A DNA stretch of 11,469 nucleotides, taken from positions 1-11,469 of the forward strand of contig SXYY01000005.1 of the NCBI GenBank assembly GCA_005788145.1, written 5' to 3'. Shown piece after piece: positions 1 to 8,458 of this stretch. Within the stretch, counting starts at the first letter, position 1; every line of letters starts with the position of its first letter. Under the pieces are notes generated by a model. That model ran no database searches. It saw only the letters and a program-made list of their open reading frames with translations, and was not told the origin of the DNA. The DNA is from Bacteroidota bacterium (GTDB lineage: Bacteria > Bacteroidota > Bacteroidia > NS11-12g > UBA955). Made by a program: the position numbers and the translations under genes.

Positions 1-788
1 GCAGCTGCTTTCGCCGCCTCGCCCATCTTCTCACGCAACTCGGGTGTCATGAATGGCGATGGGGTTTCTTCCAACAACTTTTGATGACGGCGTTGGATTG
101 AACAATCACGCTCAGACAAATGGCATACCTTGCCGTATTGGTCTCCTGCAATTTGGATTTCAATGTGGCGTGGGTCTTCAATGTATTTCTCCATGTACAA
201 ACCATCGTTTCCGAAGGCTGCACCAGCTTCCTGTTTGGCACTGTTCCAAGCGGGCTCTACTTCCTCGTCTTTCCAAACAATTCGCATACCACGACCACCA
301 CCGCCAGCGGTGGCCTTCATGATCACGGGATATCCAATTTCGTTGGCAATTTTGATGGCTTGGTCAAAACTCTCCAACAGACCTTCTGAACCGGGAATGG
401 TGGGTACGCCCGCCGTTTTCATGGTGTCTTTGGCATTCGACTTATCACCCATCTGGTCGATTTGCTCAGGGGTAGCACCAATGAACTTGATGCCATGGTC
501 GCGACAAAGTGCAGAAAACTTGCTGTTTTCCGACAAAAAACCATATCCAGGATGAATGGCATCGGCATTGGTAATTTCAGCTGCCGCAAGGATGCGCGAC
601 ATCGACAAATAACTGTCTTTGCTCTGTGGCGGACCTATACAAACCGCTTCATCAGCAAAGCGAACATGAAGACTCTCGCGATCTGCTGTAGAATAAACAG
701 CCACGGTCTTGATGCCCATTTCCTTGCATGTACGAATGATACGCAACGCAATCTCACCGCGATTTGCGATCAAGAGTTTTTTAAACAT
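1..788 (-). CDS. accC: Biotin carboxylase (AccC), N-terminal 262 codons, cut by the left edge
   Basis: Biotin carboxylase carries out the ATP- and bicarbonate-dependent carboxylation of biotin on the carrier protein, the first half-reaction of acetyl-CoA (or propionyl-CoA) carboxylase. Reading the minus strand from the ATG at 786-788 gives an uninterrupted frame to the window edge. The N-terminus MFKKLLIANRGEIALRI is the classic start of this family. The region HPGYGFLSEN (79-88) belongs to the N-terminal domain. In the ATP-grasp domain I see the ATP-binding lysine in MGDK (K116), a glycine-rich loop GGGGRGM (162-168), and the motif ERDCSIQRRHQK (226-237), where the cysteine lies next to the active site. 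The C-terminal half (family length about 445-500 residues) is off the window. It starts 10 bp after the accB stop, so the two are almost certainly co-transcribed. AccC of ACC and the biotin carboxylase domain of propionyl-CoA carboxylase are close relatives, so the exact acyl-CoA partner is inferred. Confidence 0.96.
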   Translation of the reverse strand, partial: MFKKLLIANRGEIALRIIRTCKEMGIKTVAVYSTADRESLHVRFADEAVCIGPPQSKDSYLSMSRILAAAEITNADAIHPGYGFLSENSKFSALCRDHGIKFIGATPEQIDQMGDKSNAKDTMKTAGVPTIPGSEGLLESFDQAIKIANEIGYPVIMKATAGGGGRGMRIVWKDEEVEPAWNSAKQEAGAAFGNDGLYMEKYIEDPRHIEIQIAGDQYGKVCHLSERDCSIQRRHQKLLEETPSPFMTPELREKMGEAAKAA

Positions 789-798
789 AGTTTTCGAA

Positions 799-1275
799 TT
801 AGGCTGGTTCAACCAAGAATAAGGGCTGGTCATACTCCACAGGGGTGGCATTATCAACCAACACTTTCACAATTTTACCGCTGATTTCGCTCTCAATTTC
901 ATTGAAGAGTTTCATCGCTTCGATGATACAAACCACCTTACCAGGTTTCACTTCATCACCAACGTTCACAAACATGGGTGACTCAGGGTTTGGTGTACGA
1001 TAGAAAGTACCTACCATCGGCGATTTAATGGTAATTAGGTTATCAGCCTTTGGCTCCGCAGCAGGGGCAGCCACAGCAGGGGCAGCCGTTACCGCTGCGA
1101 TCGGTGCCGCAGCAACTGGAGCGGCTTGAACTGCCACTGGCGTATATTGTGCAGTGGTGATTTGTGCAGGGTTCTTTTTGATGAGCAATTTGAAATCTTT
1201 TTGATTGATTTCTACCTCATCCACACCGGCGGTTGAAACAAATTTGATCAGCGCTTGAATCTCTTTTAAGTCCAT
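799..1275 (-). CDS. accB: Biotin carboxyl carrier protein of acetyl-CoA carboxylase (AccB)
   Basis: This 158-residue protein carries the covalent biotin that moves CO2 from AccC to the carboxyltransferase in the cytoplasm. The N-terminal part (MDLKEIQALIKFVSTAG..EVEI) matches the fatty-acid-synthesis type of carrier. An Ala/Pro-rich flexible linker follows (about residues 40-75), then the biotinyl domain (about 80-157). The domain contains SPMVGTFYR (85-93) and the biotinylation motif EAMKLF, with the modified lysine at K122. The ATG at 1273-1275 gives the expected family N-terminus. The gene lies 10 bp upstream of accC. The 137 bp in front of it hold no strict TANNTTTG box, so it may be read from upstream genes or from a promoter I cannot define. 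Length and motifs are normal for the family. Confidence 0.96.
   Translation of the reverse strand: MDLKEIQALIKFVSTAGVDEVEINQKDFKLLIKKNPAQITTAQYTPVAVQAAPVAAAPIAAVTAAPAVAAPAAEPKADNLITIKSPMVGTFYRTPNPESPMFVNVGDEVKPGKVVCIIEAMKLFNEIESEISGKIVKVLVDNATPVEYDQPLFLVEPA
1059..1088. repeat. Two 15-bp tandem units in the accB linker
   Basis: The 14-bp word CAGCAGGGGCAGCC occurs at 1059-1072 and again at 1074-1087, giving a 15-bp period that equals five codons. It encodes the Ala/Pro-rich linker between the N-terminal part and the biotinyl domain of AccB. In-frame length variation at such a place would alter only the linker. Confidence 0.8.
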
Positions 1276-1412
1276 ATGATAGCTTTAAGTTGAAGTCGCA
1301 AAGAAAACCATAATTTGCCTAAAACGACGAAATTTGTCAAAAAACGGGCTGTTTTTTATCAAAAAAGGACAAAAATGATCAAAAAAATGGCCAAAATGAG
1401 AAAATCAGAAAT
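1276..1412. other. A/T-rich spacer upstream of accB with helically phased A-tracts
   Basis: No gene is visible here. Reading the plus strand, A-runs lie at about 1339-1344, 1361-1366, 1371-1375, 1381-1387 and 1393-1396, so their centres are about 22, 10, 11 and 10 bp apart. Spacing near one or two helical turns is known to bend DNA. A weak A/T hairpin (AAAAAAC 1339-1345 with GTTTTTT 1351-1357, loop of 5) could end minus-strand transcription of the barrel gene, but its stem has only one G-C pair. The region is the only sizeable gap in the carboxylase cluster and is where an accBC promoter would be expected. Confidence 0.5.
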
Positions 1413-2087
1413 TTAGAAGCGAATAAAAACACCAGCCTGAAAAACAGATTTCGCCATGCCAATTTCCACATACCAACCCAAATTCTCTGTAATGTTTGAT
1501 TGAAAGCCCAAAGTGGTTTCAAAACCCAAAATGGGATAGCTTACCACATTGAAACCGGGTAACTTAATTAATTGACCAAATGAAGGATCATTGGCCTTTA
1601 CCGACAGTGAATTACCGCGAATACCAACACCAAGGCCCAAATACGTAACCACCGCACCATCCGGATTGAAAATGTAGTTGTATCGGACATTGTAACTTCT
1701 GGTACGATAGGTCACATCCAAGGTCATTTGTGTTTCAATACCCAATTCATTGAGAAAAACAGAATCCCTGAGTACTCCGCCAACAACAAAACCCGCACTG
1801 GCATAGTTCAATCCCATGGTATGATGTCGCCCGAGTTGATTCTCGTACTTTATATAGTGCAACGGCAATGTTACATTCTTTGTAATACCGTCAAAAAAAC
1901 TTGATGATGACAACTGTTTGTTGTCCAAGGAATTTACCTGGAAATACAGAAAATTTACTGCACCTACACCCACCGCCAACTTGTTTTTGGCTGTAGGCTC
2001 CGCATTGCGATTAACTTCTTGCGCACTGAGTGATGCCATACAAAACCCTGTAATGACGGCAATACACACCAATTTTGTCCATTTCAT
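1413..2087 (-). CDS. Small outer-membrane beta-barrel protein of unknown function
   Basis: I do not recognise a named family. The 224-residue product begins with a clear Sec signal peptide (MKWTKLVCIAVITGFCMASLSA, two stretches around residues 1-22, probable cut before QEV). The mature part of about 200 residues has alternating polar and hydrophobic stretches rich in Gly, Tyr and Asn, as in 8- to 10-stranded barrels (for example FLYFQV 46-51, YNVRYNYIF 132-140, YLGLGVGIRG 149-158). It ends in ..VFIRF with a terminal phenylalanine, the usual BAM recognition signature. The start codon lies 3 bp after the pccB stop, so translation is probably coupled to pccB. Which barrel family it belongs to, and whether it transports anything, cannot be told from the sequence. 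The placement between carboxylase genes is odd. Confidence 0.8.
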   Translation of the reverse strand: MKWTKLVCIAVITGFCMASLSAQEVNRNAEPTAKNKLAVGVGAVNFLYFQVNSLDNKQLSSSSFFDGITKNVTLPLHYIKYENQLGRHHTMGLNYASAGFVVGGVLRDSVFLNELGIETQMTLDVTYRTRSYNVRYNYIFNPDGAVVTYLGLGVGIRGNSLSVKANDPSFGQLIKLPGFNVVSYPILGFETTLGFQSNITENLGWYVEIGMAKSVFQAGVFIRF

Positions 2088-2090
2088 AGA

Positions 2091-3632
2091 TTACAACGGA
2101 ATGTTACCGTGCTTCTTTTTGGGGTTGTTCTTTACTTTGTTCTGCAACATGTCGAAGGCTTGAATAAGACGCATCCGGGTTTCTTCGGGTAGAATCACTT
2201 CATCAACAAATCCGCGGGCTGCTGCTCTATATGGATTGGCAAACAAATCGCCGTACTCTTTTTCCTTTTCTTTCCATGCAGCATCGCGGTCGGCTGCTGC
2301 ATCAATTTCTCGTTTGAAGATAATTTCTGCAGCGCCTTTGGCTCCCATTACTGCAATCTCGGCCGTAGGCCAAGCAAAATTCATGTCCGCACCGATGTGT
2401 TTGCTGTTCATCACATCGTAAGCACCACCATAGGCTTTTCGGGTGATCACCGTAATTCTCGGCACGGTGGCTTCACTGAAAGCATACAATAATTTGGCTC
2501 CGTTGGTGATAATGGCATTCCACTCTTGATCCGTACCCGGTAGGAAACCTGGTACATCTTCAAACACCAACAAAGGAATATTAAAGGCGTCGCAGAAACG
2601 AACAAACCTCGCTGCTTTTTGAGAACTGTGCACATCCAATACACCCGCCAAGAATGCCGGTTGATTGGCCACAACGCCGATGCTCTTTCCTGCCAATCGC
2701 GCAAATCCCACAACAATGTTCTCTGCATAGGAGGCATGCACTTCCATGAAGCTATCCGCATCCACCACCCCTTGAATCACTTCTTTCATGTCATAAGGCT
2801 GATTGGGATTTTCCGGTACGATATCTTTTAGTACATCGCGGGTTTCATTGCCCAAGGTATAAGGAATCGATGGTGCTTTTTCTTCGCAGTTTTGGGGAAC
2901 ATAACTCAGCAATTTGCGCAAGTTTTGAATGCACATAACCTCGTTGGCCATGGTAAAGTGGGCCACGCCACTTTTCGAACCATGAACCGATGCTCCACCC
3001 AATTCTTCACTACTCACGTCTTCGTTGGTCACGGTCTTCACCACGTTCGGACCCGTAACAAACATATAACTGGTGTTTTCCACCATAAAAATGAAATCCG
3101 TTAGCGCTGGAGAATACACGGCACCACCGGCACAGGGACCCATTATGGCCGATAACTGAGGCACAACCCCACTGCTCTGAACGTTGCGATAAAAGATATC
3201 TGCATACCCACCAAGCGACACCACACCTTCTTGGATACGCGCACCACCAGAATCGTTCATCCCAATGACTGGTGCACCATTGGCCAAGGCCATATCCATG
3301 ATTTTACAGATTTTTTCTGAGTGGGTTTCGCTCAAAGATCCACCGAAAACCGTGAAGTCTTGGGAAAATACATAGACTGTTCTATCATTGACCTTGCCAT
3401 ACCCTGTAACCACTCCATCACCAAGAAACTGCTGTTTCTCCATGCCAAAATCGGTACTGCGATGTGTAACAAAGGCCCCAATTTCACAAAAGGTACCTTC
3501 GTCTAGGAGCAACTGAATGCGCTCGCGGGCCGTTAGCTTGCCTTTTTTGTGTTGTGCATCAATCCTAGCCTGACCTCCACCCAAAGCGGCTTCTTCCCGT
3601 TTTTGGATGAGTGTATTTCTGCGTGAATCCAT
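2091..3632 (-). CDS. pccB: Propionyl-CoA carboxylase beta subunit (biotin-dependent carboxyltransferase)
   Basis: This carboxyltransferase moves the carboxyl group from carboxybiotin to propionyl-CoA, giving methylmalonyl-CoA. It shows the two crotonase-like halves of the family. The first contains MNDSGGARIQEG (125-136) and GPCAGGAVYSP (165-175), which carries an oxyanion-hole Gly pair. The second contains PGFLPGTDQE (361-370), RKAYGGAYDVM (398-408) and SKHIGADMNFAWP (410-422). An Asp in this last segment (D416 here) is the residue type linked to propionyl rather than acetyl preference in actinobacterial homologues; I rely on memory for that. The C-terminal KKHGNIPL resembles the end of mitochondrial PCCB. 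I chose the ATG at 3630-3632 (513 residues); a longer reading would need a TTG start three codons upstream, inside a promoter-like box. Related decarboxylase subunits (MmdA) are the main alternative. Confidence 0.92.
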   Translation of the reverse strand: MDSRRNTLIQKREEAALGGGQARIDAQHKKGKLTARERIQLLLDEGTFCEIGAFVTHRSTDFGMEKQQFLGDGVVTGYGKVNDRTVYVFSQDFTVFGGSLSETHSEKICKIMDMALANGAPVIGMNDSGGARIQEGVVSLGGYADIFYRNVQSSGVVPQLSAIMGPCAGGAVYSPALTDFIFMVENTSYMFVTGPNVVKTVTNEDVSSEELGGASVHGSKSGVAHFTMANEVMCIQNLRKLLSYVPQNCEEKAPSIPYTLGNETRDVLKDIVPENPNQPYDMKEVIQGVVDADSFMEVHASYAENIVVGFARLAGKSIGVVANQPAFLAGVLDVHSSQKAARFVRFCDAFNIPLLVFEDVPGFLPGTDQEWNAIITNGAKLLYAFSEATVPRITVITRKAYGGAYDVMNSKHIGADMNFAWPTAEIAVMGAKGAAEIIFKREIDAAADRDAAWKEKEKEYGDLFANPYRAAARGFVDEVILPEETRMRLIQAFDMLQNKVKNNPKKKHGNIPL

Positions 3633-3638
3633 AAATGG

Positions 3639-3646
3639 CAAATTTA
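3639..3646 (-). promoter_or_regulatory. Possible -7 promoter box for pccB
   Basis: On the minus strand the sequence reads TAAATTTG, an exact match to the Bacteroidota -7 consensus TANNTTTG. Only 6 bp separate it from the pccB ATG, so a transcript from it would be essentially leaderless. No good TTG is seen at the -33 distance. The box would let pccB be expressed apart from porUV. Confidence 0.4.
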
Positions 3647-3683
3647 CACTTCGCCACCCGAATGCTGAAGAAAAAGATTGGAA

Positions 3684-4901
3684 TTAATTCGATCCCGGCG
3701 CGTCTTGCAATGCAGACAAATCAAACAACAAAGAGAAACGCATTTGATTTTGCAGTGGGTGACGGTTGGCAAAAGGCACTAAATACGCCGCATCGATGGT
3801 AAAAGTGTTGTATTTCAAGCCAATCCCTACTGTACCATACTGACGACCGCCTTTGGTTTTTGATTCGTAGAAAGCACCCGCACGAATGACAAACTGATCG
3901 TTGTAGATGTACTCCGTTCCCACGCTGAAATTATACTCTTTGGCTTCTTCAGCAAAGCCACCTGGCGCGTCGTAAAACGACTGAATCATGCCCTGAATGG
4001 TGTTGACGTTGGGGTCTATTCCCGTAAACTGTCTGGTACCATTGATCAAAGAATCATCACCTGTGTACGACACCAAATAATAAGGGCGTGTTGGCACGAG
4101 CAACTTATTGATATCCGCATAGACATTCACCGTGTTGTAGTCATCAATCTTGTGGCTGTACCCCGCTCCCAATTTCAAGTTCGTTGGAATAAAGTCACGC
4201 TTTTCTTTCGAAGAGTAGGTCATTTTCGAACCAATGTTTTGGATGTTCAAACCAAACTGCAACTTATCGAATCCCCCTTTGGGATTTTTCACTTCGGTTT
4301 TGTACAACAAGTTTACATCCCCCGCAGCAGCCATCGCAGCCTTGTAATCGATACCGTTGAAAGCCCTATTTCCAGTCAAGTTGCTGTAAATGAAACGCAA
4401 GTTCACACCCATGGAGAAATTGTTGTTGAACTGGGTGGCATATCCACCATCGAAGGCAAATTCATTGGGATTGAAGTTTCCGGTTGGATTTCCTTCAAAA
4501 TCAGTAAACTGAATGTTACCAAGAGAAAAATACCGCATTGAGCCACAAACTGCTGAACCCTTACCCACTTTGGCGTAGCCCGACAAATAAGAGAATCCTA
4601 CATCGTCAACCAATTGTCGCAACCAAGGTGCGTAAGACAAAGAAAAACCGGTTTTATTCTTGGCATGCACCAAATTCGCCATGTTCCATGAGCCGCTGTT
4701 GGCATCGGGATTAAACAAAGCCACTCCAACATCTCCCATCGCAGCAGAACGACTATCTGGCGTGATTGTCAGGAAAGGAACCATGGTGGTAACTGTATTC
4801 AATTGACCCGCCAATTGCTTGGATGTCAATGAGTTATTCTGGGCCGATAATGAAGCCCAGGCAGTAACTGATAATAGAGCAATGGCTGCTGTTTTTTTCA
4901 T
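3684..4901 (-). CDS. porV: T9SS outer-membrane shuttle protein PorV (LptO)
   Basis: PorV is a FadL-like outer-membrane barrel that takes cargo proteins from the T9SS translocon by their C-terminal domains and hands them to the PorU sortase. The product (405 residues from the start used here) has a signal peptide, MKKTAAIALLSVTAWASLSA, cut before QNNS. After it comes the family hallmark TPDSRSAAMGDVGVA (about 47-61), followed by a barrel with many Tyr/Phe/Gly-rich strands (for example GFSLSYAPWL, GMRYFSLGNIQF-like segments). The C-terminal part includes GTEYIYNDQFVIRAGAFYESK and KYNTFTIDAAYLVPF, typical of PorV. An upstream ATG at 4938-4940 would add 13 residues that spoil the signal peptide and lies upstream of a promoter-like box, so the ATG at 4899-4901 is preferred. 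It follows porU by 87 bp, the common porU-porV pairing. Confidence 0.95.
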   Translation of the reverse strand: MKKTAAIALLSVTAWASLSAQNNSLTSKQLAGQLNTVTTMVPFLTITPDSRSAAMGDVGVALFNPDANSGSWNMANLVHAKNKTGFSLSYAPWLRQLVDDVGFSYLSGYAKVGKGSAVCGSMRYFSLGNIQFTDFEGNPTGNFNPNEFAFDGGYATQFNNNFSMGVNLRFIYSNLTGNRAFNGIDYKAAMAAAGDVNLLYKTEVKNPKGGFDKLQFGLNIQNIGSKMTYSSKEKRDFIPTNLKLGAGYSHKIDDYNTVNVYADINKLLVPTRPYYLVSYTGDDSLINGTRQFTGIDPNVNTIQGMIQSFYDAPGGFAEEAKEYNFSVGTEYIYNDQFVIRAGAFYESKTKGGRQYGTVGIGLKYNTFTIDAAYLVPFANRHPLQNQMRFSLLFDLSALQDAPGSN

Positions 4902-4913
4902 AACGCGTAATGG

Positions 4914-4921
4914 CAAAAATA
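4914..4921 (-). promoter_or_regulatory. Possible -7 promoter box for porV
   Basis: The minus strand reads TATTTTTG, an exact TANNTTTG match ending 12 bp before the porV ATG at 4901. A convincing -33 TTG at 19-22 bp is missing (only a TTA-type word is near). If real, it gives porV its own start in addition to read-through from porU, and it supports the shorter porV start. Confidence 0.4.
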
Positions 4922-4988
4922 TGATTTCGAAATTGTGCATCCTAATGGTTCAAGCAAGATATTTTAAATAAACGAAAGAAATTCAAAA

Positions 4989-7900
4989 TCATTGTGATTT
5001 GACAAACTTTCCGCCGACCTGATTTTCAAGGCCATCTTCGGTGAGTACCACCAATTGATAGAAGTATACCCCACCCAGGATTTCAGCGCCATTTTGGGCT
5101 CTGCCGTCCCAGTCGATAACTGTCATTTTTGCGGGTGCTGACTCGTGGAAACTTTCCCCTTCGCGGATTGATCGACCCTGAGCATCCAAAATCTTCCATT
5201 TCACAGTCAAATTCTCCCCAGGCAAGGTATGTTGAATCCACACTTTCAATTCATCATGGAATGGTACTGGATATGCTGCAGACCCCGTAATTTCTAATGT
5301 TCGTGGTGGAATTACCAAACAACCTACACTGCCCTTTCCTGGATTGTTGTAAATATCCCATGCCTTGCAAGTAAAAGTATGCAATCCTGGCTGCAAACCC
5401 GATAGTGGGAATCGCACAGTGCCGCGGGTATAACTGTTTACATCGTATCCAAAATAATCGTTTAGTACGAAACTTTTTTGATCCTCGGTACCTTCGTCGA
5501 TGATCAATTGAATATCGCGACCAATGCCCGCACCTGTGGCATTAATGCCATCTTTATCAAAAATTCTGGCCACAAAATCCACATCACGGGCGACCTTGCC
5601 TCCATTGGTAAAGGTGGTGTCCTGCATGAATGCGCGAACCATCGGACCATCGGTATCGACGGATTGAAGCGACTCACTACCGCCGATAAAGAACTTCCAT
5701 GAACCAGCTGCATCGGTTGTTCCGTTGTGCGCATAAAACTTGGCTACGCCAATGCCATAATTGTATGCGATGTCTTTGGGCACGGAGAATACCAATTCAA
5801 AACGACCGTTTTTCACCGTTACTTGACCGTTAAACAGAATTCCTGACAATTCAGAAAAAGCCACGGGTTTCGCTTGACCATCGTTATCCAAGGTGAATTT
5901 TTGGAGGGGTTTGTCGTAAATTTTGACCCACATCGTCCCGTTGAAATTGGAAAACTCACCCACCAAGCGCTCATTCACATGTCCTTTTAAATGCACCACA
6001 GAAAACGCTTTTACCGTATCACGGAAGGCACTCACGTGTTTGCCTTGGACAGAGTCGATTTGAATGAGGTGTTTGGGAAAAGCGATGGGCATACTTGCAT
6101 CGCCCAGCAAGGCAAACTTGTTGTCTTCGGTGGTGTAACTCGGACGATTTTTCATCCGTTGGTAAACATCGCCCAAGGTTGGAATGGGCTCATTGGGCTT
6201 GGGAAATCCGTAATTTGTCCAGAAATCGCGGTTGATTTGTGTATTCCCGCTTACATAGACCAATCGGGTGGTACTCATCAGCGCAATAGCACCGCCTTTG
6301 GGATTGAGCAAAGCCAGTTCTCCGGCACTTTGCACTTTTGGATCATCGAAAGCACTGAACTCGCAAGTTGCAGTGAACAAAATGGGCATCCGGTAAGGAT
6401 TGTTCCAACTATTGATCATTGGAATATCCAAAATGGATTCTTGCGCCCATCCTTTCAATCCACCATGTCCTTGGTAATTCATGAACAAAGCCCCATCATT
6501 CATTGTGCGATTGATGGCGGCGCTCATTTCAGGGTATTTCTCGTTGTTACCTGTGGTTGATTGTGAAAATGCATCCGCATACAATTTATTGACATTGAGA
6601 TACGGAAAATATTGGTTGATGTAATTGGCGTTGTTCTCCGATTCAACCACAAACTCGGTTTCCCAACTTTCATCGACATCGTCACAGGCAAACGCAATGT
6701 TCGTGCGCCATGGACCTAGGGCGTTGGGTGCACTGTATCGACGAATTTTGGCCACCACCGCTTTTGCTTCGTCAAGGGTTCGGCAAGGTATTCGGCCAAT
6801 CGAAACGGCCATTTTCCCTTTCACCCGCATTGGATCACCTTCGTTCGAGTCCAAAAAGCATAAAAAATCATCCAAACAAAAGGATCCTGCGCCACTGGTG
6901 CCTTCTGATTGGTAGATGGGAATGTAATTGGTGTTGTTGGCGACGCGATCTTGCATATCGTAGGATGCCGCACCGAACAAAGTAATGTACTTCAGCGATT
7001 TTGCTGCCTTCTCCCCAAACTGCTTGCGCCAGCGAATGAAATCTCGCAAGGCCACCAAATCCTGCTGTCCTGCTGAAAACTCATTGTAAATTTCTTGGGG
7101 TGTAACCACTTGAACGGTATAGCCCGGATTGATGCGTCGGAAATTGGCCAAGTCATTGGCTGCTTCCATAAAATTAGGATGCGTGATGATGATCAAATCC
7201 GCGGCCGATTCGTATGCTTTGTTTTGATTGGCCAAGGCTTGCTTAACTGCTGGCTTCAAAAAATCATTGCCATTGGCGTTAAAGGCCAAAAAGGAGTGAT
7301 GTGCCTCTTCTTTTGCAATGAGCAAGCGTTTGCCACCACTGCCAAGGTCTTCAACACTCATTTTACTTGGGCCCAATGGATTAGAGATGTTCCATACCGC
7401 CAAACTTCCCGATGCATTGTCTTGCCACTCGAAATAGGCATTTTGGTTGTACATCGCCATCTCGTTGTTGCGAATGAATCCGGTGGATGAGGCTGCATGA
7501 TTATTTCCTTCCCATTTTTTTACCTCAAAGTAATCAATCATCACATACGATTTGGTGTTGGGTCGGTTTAATTTGAACTGCAGTGAGAGATTGCTTCCTG
7601 TGGTCACAACCTTCATTTTTCCGTTCATGAGATAATAAGGCTCGTAAGAACCCCCAACCGCGCGCAGTGAAAATCGATTGGCTACACCATTGGCAACCAC
7701 AACCAACGAACCGGTATCATCGGTGATGAAGGAAGCAACTTGAAAAGAAATCTCGAGGGTATCGGCATTGGTTGAAGGAATAATTTTTAAAAAACTCCGC
7801 TGCAATGTTTCATTGCCCAAACGCTCACCAAACCACTGTCGACCCATTGCGGCCGGATTAACAATATCCGAATCGTGAAACCAATAGGACTGTATTCCTT

Positions 7901-8390
7901 TGAATGTGGTATTCACCGCGCCCAAGGCCGTTTTCTGCGGCAGTACTCGTTTTCCTGGCGATGTGCCATGTCCAATCAACAAATTGACCTTGGATGCATA
8001 AAAGTTGTTGCTGTGTCTGTATTCAACCCGATCAAATTCCCAATCTTTGGCCGATTGACCGCAAAAAATCACTGCGTCGCCATCGTTCCAAACGCCATCG
8101 GATTCACCGATGATTTCACATGCGATTTGGGGTGACTCGCTGCGGATGCTCGCACCGTTTATACTTGGCAAGCCCTGTCCTTGTATGCCGTAAATGCAAA
8201 AATTTCGTGGATCGCTGTTGGCCAAATCAAAACCCATGGCCTGAAGTTCGGATTTGGTCATTTTGTACATACCAGACTTGGCAATCTCCAGCTGCACCCA
8301 TTTCCCTTGATTCAGAAAGGATTGGGCCTGAACCACAGGGGTTGACAGCCAAAACATACCAAGTAGTATTGGAAAAATCTTTTTCACCAT
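4989..8390 (-). CDS. porU: T9SS sortase PorU, gingipain-like C25 family cysteine peptidase
   Basis: PorU is the surface sortase of the type IX system: it cleaves the C-terminal domain of cargo and joins the new end to anionic lipopolysaccharide. The 1133-residue product has a signal peptide (cut near VQA|QS, residue 22) and a long N-terminal beta-rich region. The C25 caspase-like domain spans about 396-770, with LFGAASYD (471-478), a DD pair at 507-508 and GRIP (532-535). The likely catalytic His is H642 in NYQGHGG, and the likely catalytic Cys is C676 in FTATCEF. A segment rich in Ig-like strands follows. The C-terminus is a T9SS sorting-type domain (about 1037-1133) with AYPVPF, the FlgD-like motif WDGRAQNGAEILGGVYFYQL and final GGKFVKSQ. 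Length agrees with known PorU proteins. It is divergent from the porP-like gene and is followed by porV. The start ATG at 8388-8390 gives a good signal peptide. Confidence 0.96.
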   Translation of the reverse strand: MVKKIFPILLGMFWLSTPVVQAQSFLNQGKWVQLEIAKSGMYKMTKSELQAMGFDLANSDPRNFCIYGIQGQGLPSINGASIRSESPQIACEIIGESDGVWNDGDAVIFCGQSAKDWEFDRVEYRHSNNFYASKVNLLIGHGTSPGKRVLPQKTALGAVNTTFKGIQSYWFHDSDIVNPAAMGRQWFGERLGNETLQRSFLKIIPSTNADTLEISFQVASFITDDTGSLVVVANGVANRFSLRAVGGSYEPYYLMNGKMKVVTTGSNLSLQFKLNRPNTKSYVMIDYFEVKKWEGNNHAASSTGFIRNNEMAMYNQNAYFEWQDNASGSLAVWNISNPLGPSKMSVEDLGSGGKRLLIAKEEAHHSFLAFNANGNDFLKPAVKQALANQNKAYESAADLIIITHPNFMEAANDLANFRRINPGYTVQVVTPQEIYNEFSAGQQDLVALRDFIRWRKQFGEKAAKSLKYITLFGAASYDMQDRVANNTNYIPIYQSEGTSGAGSFCLDDFLCFLDSNEGDPMRVKGKMAVSIGRIPCRTLDEAKAVVAKIRRYSAPNALGPWRTNIAFACDDVDESWETEFVVESENNANYINQYFPYLNVNKLYADAFSQSTTGNNEKYPEMSAAINRTMNDGALFMNYQGHGGLKGWAQESILDIPMINSWNNPYRMPILFTATCEFSAFDDPKVQSAGELALLNPKGGAIALMSTTRLVYVSGNTQINRDFWTNYGFPKPNEPIPTLGDVYQRMKNRPSYTTEDNKFALLGDASMPIAFPKHLIQIDSVQGKHVSAFRDTVKAFSVVHLKGHVNERLVGEFSNFNGTMWVKIYDKPLQKFTLDNDGQAKPVAFSELSGILFNGQVTVKNGRFELVFSVPKDIAYNYGIGVAKFYAHNGTTDAAGSWKFFIGGSESLQSVDTDGPMVRAFMQDTTFTNGGKVARDVDFVARIFDKDGINATGAGIGRDIQLIIDEGTEDQKSFVLNDYFGYDVNSYTRGTVRFPLSGLQPGLHTFTCKAWDIYNNPGKGSVGCLVIPPRTLEITGSAAYPVPFHDELKVWIQHTLPGENLTVKWKILDAQGRSIREGESFHESAPAKMTVIDWDGRAQNGAEILGGVYFYQLVVLTEDGLENQVGGKFVKSQ

Positions 8391-8458
8391 TTTCAGAACG
8401 GAAAATTACAAAAAATCGTTGATAGTTACTGTCATAGTATTGTCATCAGGTAGCATTT

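Noticed and set aside
53..884. Plus-strand open frames over the left end
   Set aside because: The minus strand reads as AccC without a break through the same DNA, with catalytic motifs in place.
1339..1357. Hairpin AAAAAAC/GTTTTTT as a terminator for the barrel gene
   Set aside because: The stem has a single G-C pair and is too weak to call as a terminator.
3633..3641. TTG start for pccB at 3639-3641
   Set aside because: An ATG three codons downstream fits the family start, and the TTG lies inside the promoter-like box.
4902..4940. Longer porV start at 4938-4940
   Set aside because: It adds 13 residues ahead of a clean signal peptide and begins upstream of the predicted -7 box at 4914-4921.
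5991..6560. A 189-codon plus-strand open frame opposite porU, plus several others of 60-130 codons
   Set aside because: They lie antisense to a gene with clear domain motifs, show low-complexity shadow composition and no family signature or promoter.
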